The notes under the pieces are model-generated. The model ran no database searches. It saw nothing but the letters and a program-made list of their open reading frames with translations, and had not been told where the DNA came from. A DNA stretch of 8,619 bases from Rhodospirillaceae bacterium (GTDB lineage: Bacteria > Pseudomonadota > Alphaproteobacteria > Dongiales > Dongiaceae), in contig JAEUKU010000063.1 in the NCBI GenBank assembly GCA_016794075.1, forward strand, positions 1 through 8,619, written 5' to 3'. Both the position numbers and the translations under genes were made by a program. Below are positions 6,977 to 8,619 of this stretch, one piece after another (positions within the stretch are counted from its first letter, which is position 1; the number at the start of each line of letters is the position of its first letter).

Positions 6977-8217
6977 ACCACCGCGTGCTTCTTGCGGCCG
7001 AAGGAGAGTTTCACCACGCCCTCGGCGTTGAGGTCGTCCAGCGTCACCCGCCGGTTCTCGTCCTCGATCGCCGCGTCGTTGAGGCGCGCGCCGGCGCCCT
7101 TGATGAGCCGCCGCGCCTCGCCCTTGCTGCCAACCAGTCCGGCGCGGTGCAGCAGGTCGATTGCCGCGATGCCGGCGGCCAGTTCGGCGCGCGCGATCTC
7201 CACGACCGGCAGATCCTCGCCCAGCCCGCCTTCGACGAAGGTGCGCCGCGCGGTCTCCGCCGCGTTGCGCGCCGCCTCGGCGCCGTGGCACAGCGTCGTC
7301 GCCTCGTTGGCGAGGATGATCTTCGCCTCGTTGATCTCGGCGCCCTGCAGCCGCTCCAGCCGCGCGATCTCCGGCAGCGGCAGATCGGTGAATAGCCTCA
7401 GGAAACGGCCGACGTCTCCATCCTCGGTGTTGCGCCAGTATTGCCAGAAGTCATAGGCGCTGAGCCGCTCCTGGTTCAGCCAGACCGCGCCCGCCGCCGT
7501 CTTGCCCATCTTCGCGCCCGAGGCCGTGGTGATGAGCGGCGCGGTGAGGCCGAACAGCTCCTTGTTGTCGATGCGGCGGCCGAGCTCGACGCCGTTGACG
7601 ATGTTGCCCCACTGGTCGGACCCGCCCATCTGCAAACGGCAATCCAGCCGCCGCGACAGCTCGAGGAAGTCGTAGGCCTGCAGGATCATGTAGTTGAATT
7701 CGAGGAAGCTCAGCGGATGCTCGCGCTCGAGCCGCAGCTTCACCGAATCGAAGCTCAGCATCCGGTTGACCGAGAAGTGCCGGCCGTAATCGCGCAGGAA
7801 CTCGATGTAGTTGAGTTTGTCCAGCCAATCGGCGTTGTTGACCATCACCGCGTCGTTCCTGGCCGTGCCGAAGCGCAGGTAGCCGGCGAAGCTCAGCTTG
7901 ATGCGATCGAGATTGCGGTTGATGTCCTCGACGCTGAGCAGCTTGCGGCTCTCGTCCTTGCCCGAGGGGTCGCCGACCTTGGTCGTGCCGCCGCCCATCA
8001 GCGCGATCGGCCGGTGGCCGGTCTGCTGCAGCCGGCGCAGGAGCATGATCTGCACCATGTGGCCGACATGCAGCGAATCCGCGGTGGCGTCGAAGCCGAT
8101 ATAGCCGCTGACGACGCCCTTGGCCGCCAGCGCGTCCAAGGCCTCCAGGTCGGTGCATTGGTGAAAATAGCCCCGCTCCTGGATGACCTTGACGAACTCG
8201 GATTTCGGGGCGGACAT
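6964..8217 (-). CDS. tyrS: Tyrosyl-tRNA synthetase
   Basis: A 417-aa cytosolic class I aminoacyl-tRNA synthetase that activates tyrosine with ATP and charges tRNA-Tyr. The Rossmann catalytic domain carries the HIGH signature as H50-V-G-H53, preceded by GYIGFDATADSL (38-49). MGGGTTKVGDPSG lies at 74-86, and YDFLEL (182-187) with GGSDQWGNI (198-206) forms the tyrosine-binding region. The KMSKS loop is K236-M-G-K-T240, a normal bacterial TyrRS variant. The C-terminal S4-like RNA-binding domain covers about 350-417 (HRAGLVGSKGEARRLIKGAG). Length and domains match a full-size bacterial TyrRS, and the stop is TAG. The frame stays open upstream for another 125 codons, but that part is unlike TyrRS and runs antisense through anmK. 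MSAPKSEF is therefore the chosen start, although its Shine-Dalgarno is weak (CAGAG about 9 nt away). It is divergent from anmK; a tyrS/anmK neighbourhood is also known in E. coli. Confidence 0.97.
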   Translation of the reverse strand: MSAPKSEFVKVIQERGYFHQCTDLEALDALAAKGVVSGYIGFDATADSLHVGHMVQIMLLRRLQQTGHRPIALMGGGTTKVGDPSGKDESRKLLSVEDINRNLDRIKLSFAGYLRFGTARNDAVMVNNADWLDKLNYIEFLRDYGRHFSVNRMLSFDSVKLRLEREHPLSFLEFNYMILQAYDFLELSRRLDCRLQMGGSDQWGNIVNGVELGRRIDNKELFGLTAPLITTASGAKMGKTAAGAVWLNQERLSAYDFWQYWRNTEDGDVGRFLRLFTDLPLPEIARLERLQGAEINEAKIILANEATTLCHGAEAARNAAETARRTFVEGGLGEDLPVVEIARAELAAGIAAIDLLHRAGLVGSKGEARRLIKGAGARLNDAAIEDENRRVTLDDLNAEGVVKLSFGRKKHAVVRPK

Positions 8218-8319
8218 GGGAAGGGGCTCTGTTCTCTTGGGGTGCTTTGGCAGGGTCTTGCTTTGGGTGGGCGGTGATGTAACACATCCTCCGGAAGGGC
8301 GTAAACCGGCGGATGGGCG
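8218..8319. promoter_or_regulatory. Divergent control region between tyrS and anmK
   Basis: 102 bp that should contain both promoters. Reading toward tyrS, TTTACG (8305-8300), a 17-bp spacer and TTACAT (8282-8277) form a weak sigma70-like pair. Its -10 part overlaps the inverted repeat at 8276-8288. Toward anmK no clear promoter is seen. GGAAGGG at 8293-8299 lies about 20 nt from the anmK ATG, too far to be its normal Shine-Dalgarno. The tyrS leader is too short, and of the wrong lineage, for a T-box. Confidence 0.5.
8276..8288. repeat. 13-bp inverted repeat, possible operator
   Basis: GATGT-AAC-ACATC: perfect 5-bp arms around a 3-bp centre, 31 bp before the anmK start and 58 bp before the tyrS start. 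It is AT-richer than its surroundings and overlaps a possible tyrS -10 element, a position suited to a repressor. No known regulator motif is recognised. Confidence 0.3.
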
Positions 8320-8619
8320 ATGGACTCGGGGCGGAAAAGCGGCGGCGCGGGCCAGGCGATCTGGGCCATCGGCCTGATGAGCGGCACCTCCTGCGACGGC
8401 GTCGACGCCGCGCTGATCCGCACCGACGGCGTGACCATCGCCGAATTCGGGCCCGCCTTGACGGCGCCCTATGATTCCGCCTTTCGCACCCAGCTGAAAT
8501 CCTGCCTCGGCATGACGACGCGCAACGCCGGCGGCCTGGTGGCCGAGGCGGAGCGCGAACTGACCGAGCGCCATGCCGCCGCCGTGCGCCACCTGTTGGA
8601 ACGGGCCGGCCGCGCCGCC
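8320..8619 (+). CDS. anmK: Anhydro-N-acetylmuramic acid kinase, N-terminal part (runs off the window)
   Basis: The first 100 codons, open to the window end (full AnmK is about 370 aa). AnmK opens the 1,6-anhydro ring of anhMurNAc and phosphorylates it with ATP to MurNAc-6-phosphate in the cytosol, a step in peptidoglycan recycling. The diagnostic N-terminal phosphate-binding motif is present as I17-G-L-M-S-G-T-S-C-D26-G-V-D29 (usual form GxMSGTSxDGxD). A helical region ending ELTERHAAAVRHLLERAG matches the family's ELxxxHAxAVxxLL stretch. The ATG at 8320 is the only usable start: the frame has a TAA at 8302-8304 just upstream, and the next Met (residue 20) is inside the motif. The only nearby Shine-Dalgarno-like purines (GGCGGATGGG, 8308-8317) are very close to the ATG, so initiation may be weak. 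It is divergent from tyrS. The catalytic Asp and the ATPase core lie beyond the window. Confidence 0.93.
   Translation, partial: MDSGRKSGGAGQAIWAIGLMSGTSCDGVDAALIRTDGVTIAEFGPALTAPYDSAFRTQLKSCLGMTTRNAGGLVAEAERELTERHAAAVRHLLERAGRAA

Noticed and set aside
7441..8287. 278-codon frames on both strands over tyrS
   Set aside because: Both overlap the highly conserved TyrRS catalytic domain and have biased composition; they are shadows.
8218..8319. T-box or tyrosine attenuator ahead of tyrS
   Set aside because: The leader is at most about 100 nt, with no T-box sequence, no specifier stem and no terminator. T-boxes are mainly a Gram-positive feature.
8218..8592. N-terminal extension of tyrS by 125 codons
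   Set aside because: The extra sequence is unlike any TyrRS N-terminus and would be antisense to the clear AnmK motif. The start MSAPKSEF gives the normal family length.
1..8619. Mobile elements, CRISPR arrays, tRNA/rRNA genes or a defence system
   Set aside because: I saw no transposase or integrase motifs, terminal repeats, spaced direct repeats or RNA gene structures. All long coding regions are accounted for by housekeeping families, apart from the AsmA-like protein, which is itself a known family.

Overview
The window looks like ordinary chromosomal core DNA from a GC-rich (roughly mid-60s % by eye) Gram-negative bacterium, most likely an alphaproteobacterium of the Rhodospirillales type. 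That guess rests on the protein sequences (a two-domain GlnE, a KMGKT-type TyrRS, an alphaproteobacterial-style AsmA/YhdP-like protein), on the gene neighbourhood and on codon use. No phage, transposon, CRISPR, toxin-antitoxin or other accessory DNA is visible, and neither are tRNA or rRNA genes.

Layout from left to right. (1) Positions 1-3568, minus strand: a probable operon read right to left. It runs glnE (glutamine synthetase adenylyltransferase/deadenylylase), a 55-bp gap, bcp (PrxQ-type thioredoxin-dependent peroxiredoxin), then the first 28 codons of a probable DUF455 ferritin-like protein, whose ATG overlaps the bcp stop as TGATG. (2) Positions 3569-3719: a 151-bp divergent control region. 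(3) Positions 3720-6947, plus strand: a 1075-aa AsmA/YhdP-like (DUF3971) envelope protein with one N-terminal membrane anchor. (4) Positions 6948-6963: a 16-bp convergent gap; a small GC hairpin straddles the tyrS stop codon. (5) Positions 6964-8217, minus strand: tyrS, tyrosyl-tRNA synthetase, 417 aa. (6) Positions 8218-8319: a 102-bp divergent control region containing a 13-bp inverted repeat. (7) Positions 8320-8619, plus strand: the 5' end of anmK (anhydro-N-acetylmuramic acid kinase), cut by the window edge.

The genes cover nitrogen control (GlnE), peroxide defence (Bcp), envelope lipid homeostasis (AsmA-like), translation (TyrRS) and peptidoglycan recycling (AnmK). They do not form one pathway. 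The tyrS/anmK neighbourhood recurs in distant proteobacteria, including E. coli. I found no convincing undescribed system. The findings are modest regulatory or structural observations and are scored accordingly.
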